Source of the DNA: Verrucomicrobiia bacterium
Lineage (GTDB): Bacteria > Verrucomicrobiota > Verrucomicrobiae > Limisphaerales > JAKPVM01
Reading direction: 5' to 3'
DNA length: 8,160 nucleotides
NCBI GenBank assembly: GCA_026417275.1
Contig: JAOADO010000050.1
Coordinates: 1 to 8,160 of the forward strand
The translations under genes and the position numbers were made by a program. The notes under the pieces were generated by a model. It was not told the DNA's origin and searched no databases. It worked only from the letters and a program-made list of their open reading frames with translations. Shown piece after piece: positions 5,835-8,160 of the stretch (position 1 is the stretch's first letter; every line of letters begins with the position of its first letter).

Positions 5835-8160
5835 TCAATCCAGCTCCTGCAGAGCCTTTTCTATATTATAACACTCAATAACATCTCCTTCCTGGAAATC
5901 ATTAAAACCTTCAATCCTTATTCCGCATTCCATTCCAGCGCGAATCTCGTTCACCTCTTCCTGGAAATGCCTCAGCGACGCCATCGTCCCCTCATAAATT
6001 AAATCTCTACCACGATAAACTCGCGCACGCCCGCGGGACATTACCCCCTCCCGCACCATACATCCGGCAACCTTACCACCCCTCGAAATCTCAAACACCT
6101 TCTTAACATCGGCTTTCCCTGTCACAACCTCTTTTATTATCGGCTCAAGCAGACCAGCCATCGCCTTCTTAACCTCATCTATCAACTCGTAAATAATTGT
6201 ATACAACTTAATCTGAACCCCTTCCCGCTTTGCAATATCAGAAACACCGTGCTCGAGCTTCGTGTGAAAACCTATCACAATCCCCTTTGCCGCCGCCGCA
6301 AGCATAACATCACTCTCAGAAATCGGACCAACACCATCATGAATTATTTCAAGAGACACCTTCTCAGATTTAATATTCTTCAAAGCCCCGCAGATAGCCT
6401 CCACAGACCCCTGTGTATCTGCTTTTATCACCACTTTAAGAACTTTAACCTGATTCGATTCAATAGCCTCCATTAAACTCTCAAGCGTCACCTTCCTTGC
6501 CACCGCAGTCTGCCCCTGTTTCTTTATCTCCTCTGCCCTAGATTCGGCAAGTTCACGCGCTTTATCCTGTTCCTCAACAACCTCAAATGCCTGCCCCGGC
6601 TCAGGAACACCATTTAAACCGAGCATCTTAACCGCAAACGATGGACCGGCCTCCTTCTGCCGCTCGTTCTTCTCATTAATAAGCGCACGCGCCTTCCCAA
6701 AAAATTGACCACACAATACCACATCCCCAACACGCAACGTACCCCGCTTTACAAGCAATGTAACCGCCGGTCCACCCGCTTCAAGCGCAGACTCAACCAC
6801 AAAACCCTTAGCCGGACAATCCGGGTCCGCACGCAACTCCATCATCTCCGCCTTCAACACAATCATCTCAAGAAGCTTATCAACCCCCTGTTTCTTCAGC
6901 GCAGAAACATCCACATAAATCGTCTCGCCGCCCCATTCTTCCGGCGTTAACCCCTGCTTCGAAAGTTGCTCTCGAACACGAATCGGATTCGCATTCGGAT
7001 GGTCGCACTTGTTAACCGCAACAATAATCGGCACATTCGCCGCCTTGGCATGGTTAAGCGCCTCCACCGTCTGCGGCATAACACCGTCATCGGCGGCAAC
7101 CACAAGCACAACTATATCTGTAACATTTGCCCCGCGAGCACGCATAGCGCTAAATGCCGCATGACCAGGCGTATCAAGAAATGTAATGTTCATCATCTTC
7201 TTCTTGTCGTCCGGATGCGGAATCGCAATTGTATACGCTCCAATATGCTGCGTTATCCCACCAGCCTCCGTCGCAACCACATTGGACTTGCGAATCGCGT
7301 CAAGCAACGTCGTCTTCCCATGGTCCACATGCCCCATTATTGTTACCACAGGCGGACGCGGCTTCAATTTCTTCACGTCCACCTCCCCTTCCAATTCAGG
7401 CTTCTTAGGCTCCGGCTTCGATGGACCAGGTTTCGCCCCACGTTTCTCTATTACAAGATTAATCCCAAATATCGCCGCTATATCCTTCGCCACCGCTTCA
7501 TCAACAAGCGCATTCACATTCGCCATTATCTTTCTCTTAACCAGCTCAGCAATAACCTGAAACGGCTTCTTGCCCAACTTCTCAGCAAGTTCGCGCACAA
7601 CAATCGGAGGCTTTATCATTACAACAGGCGCGTTCGGCGGCAACTTGGCACTCTTATCCATCTTCACAGGTCTTCCATCCTTAGAAACCTGTGGCTTAAC
7701 CAATTGCACCGGCTCAAGAACTTGTTGCCTCTTCCCCTGCTGTTGCCCGGGCTTCTGCGGCTTTGGCGGCTGCTGCCCAGGTTTACCAGGCATAGACTGC
7801 CCCTTGCCCGCAACCTGTGGAGGCTTTTGCACTTGCTGCTTTCCACCACTCACAGGCACCGCCTTCTTCTGATCCTGCGGCTTTTGCTTCTGCTTCTCTT
7901 TCTCTCGCTCTTTTTCCCTCCCCTTGTCCTTAGACAAATACTTGCTTATATCAATTCGCCCCACAACATCTCCGATGCCAGGTTTAGGCGGTGAAGGAGG
8001 CTCTTGAACAACTTGAGGCTTCTCCTCTGGTTGAACCACAACCCCTGACATCTCCCCTTGCGCTTTAACCTGCATAACAGGCTCAATCTCAACCTCACGC
8101 TCCTTGCCCTCCATCTCCGCCTCTGCCGTCTCCTGCCCCGGAACCGCCTCAACCACAGTT
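5835..8160 (-). CDS. infB: Translation initiation factor IF-2 (partial, 5' end outside window)
   Basis: IF-2 is the GTPase that brings formylmethionyl-tRNA to the 30S subunit and promotes subunit joining. Numbering here counts from the first in-frame GTG at 8156. The frame stays open to the right edge, so the true start is probably upstream. Residues 1-175 are a disordered-looking, Lys/Glu/Pro/Gln-rich linker. An IF2_N module follows (about 184-240, [20 protein letters not shown]). The G domain shows GHVDHGKT (275-282), GGITQHIGA (299-307), DTPGH (328-332), NKCD (382-385) and SAL (418-420), all intact. Domain II starts near 448, and [11 protein letters not shown] (455-465) seems one residue shorter than the usual EAKLDKGRGPV pattern. 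Domain III (about 560-655) contains [11 protein letters not shown], and the C2 initiator-tRNA-binding domain ends the protein ([20 protein letters not shown], 741-760). The first IF2_N copy often found at the N-terminus is not seen. The stop lies 14 bases before the rbfA start. Confidence 0.97.
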   Translation of the reverse strand, partial: TVVEAVPGQETAEAEMEGKEREVEIEPVMQVKAQGEMSGVVVQPEEKPQVVQEPPSPPKPGIGDVVGRIDISKYLSKDKGREKEREKEKQKQKPQDQKKAVPVSGGKQQVQKPPQVAGKGQSMPGKPGQQPPKPQKPGQQQGKRQQVLEPVQLVKPQVSKDGRPVKMDKSAKLPPNAPVVMIKPPIVVRELAEKLGKKPFQVIAELVKRKIMANVNALVDEAVAKDIAAIFGINLVIEKRGAKPGPSKPEPKKPELEGEVDVKKLKPRPPVVTIMGHVDHGKTTLLDAIRKSNVVATEAGGITQHIGAYTIAIPHPDDKKKMMNITFLDTPGHAAFSAMRARGANVTDIVVLVVAADDGVMPQTVEALNHAKAANVPIIVAVNKCDHPNANPIRVREQLSKQGLTPEEWGGETIYVDVSALKKQGVDKLLEMIVLKAEMMELRADPDCPAKGFVVESALEAGGPAVTLLVKRGTLRVGDVVLCGQFFGKARALINEKNERQKEAGPSFAVKMLGLNGVPEPGQAFEVVEEQDKARELAESRAEEIKKQGQTAVARKVTLESLMEAIESNQVKVLKVVIKADTQGSVEAICGALKNIKSEKVSLEIIHDGVGPISESDVMLAAAAKGIVIGFHTKLEHGVSDIAKREGVQIKLYTIIYELIDEVKKAMAGLLEPIIKEVVTGKADVKKVFEISRGGKVAGCMVREGVMSRGRARVYRGRDLIYEGTMASLRHFQEEVNEIRAGMECGIRIEGFNDFQEGDVIECYNIEKALQELD
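7722..7931 (-). repeat. Low-complexity stretch within the IF-2 linker (Lys/Glu/Arg block, then Gln/Pro/Gly/Lys block)
   Basis: Codons 76-98 of the visible infB frame encode a highly charged run rich in alternating Lys, Glu and Arg ([13 protein letters not shown]). Codons about 110-144 encode imperfect KPGQQ, PKPQ and GQQQGK units. The DNA shows matching loose repetition of ctt/ctc/ttc and tgc/ggc triplets on the + strand. Such linkers join the N-terminal region of IF-2 to the G domain and vary in length between species. This is a description of composition; no exact tandem unit can be defined. Confidence 0.6.

Noticed and set aside
6966..7994. A 342-codon open frame on the + strand opposite infB
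   Set aside because: It lies entirely antisense to the well-supported IF-2 gene, is extremely rich in Arg, Leu, His and Asn, and has no recognisable motif. It is explained by the codon bias of infB.

Overview
The window is a bacterial housekeeping region made of two converging gene groups. No RNA genes, mobile elements, CRISPR arrays or gene-free stretches over 300 bases were found. On the + strand, from the left edge to about 2.6 kb, lie the tail of purL, then purD, then a secreted protein related to S41 (C-terminal processing) peptidases that has lost the usual catalytic residues. On the - strand, from the right edge leftward, lie infB (5' end outside the window), rbfA, nrnA (DHH phosphoesterase), truB and ribF. 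The two groups meet tail to tail with 15 bases between the S41-like gene and ribF.

The right-hand group is the end of the widely conserved nusA-infB operon for translation initiation and ribosome/tRNA maturation. IF-2 positions the initiator tRNA, RbfA matures the 30S subunit, NrnA degrades nanoRNA and/or pAp, TruB makes pseudouridine 55 in tRNA, and RibF makes FMN and FAD. Junctions are tight (2 to 23 bases), which fits one transcript. The left-hand group holds consecutive enzymes of de novo purine synthesis followed by the S41-like gene, with gaps of 36 and 35 bases.

The organism cannot be fixed from this sequence alone. The C-terminal wording of IF-2 and the short S41-like protein with a DPVLARAIDLL tail suggest a member of the Planctomycetota-Verrucomicrobiota (PVC) group, possibly near Verrucomicrobiota, Kiritimatiellota or Lentisphaerota. 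This is a recollection-based inference of low to moderate confidence.

Two window-wide traits stand out. The + strand is poor in G and rich in C and A through most of the window whichever strand is coding, and this visibly shapes the amino-acid content of the proteins. Recognisable Shine-Dalgarno sequences are rare: only rbfA has a strong one, while nrnA, truB and ribF all start in the context ACGATG. No clearly new multi-gene system is present. The degenerate S41-like protein is the best candidate for unknown biology.
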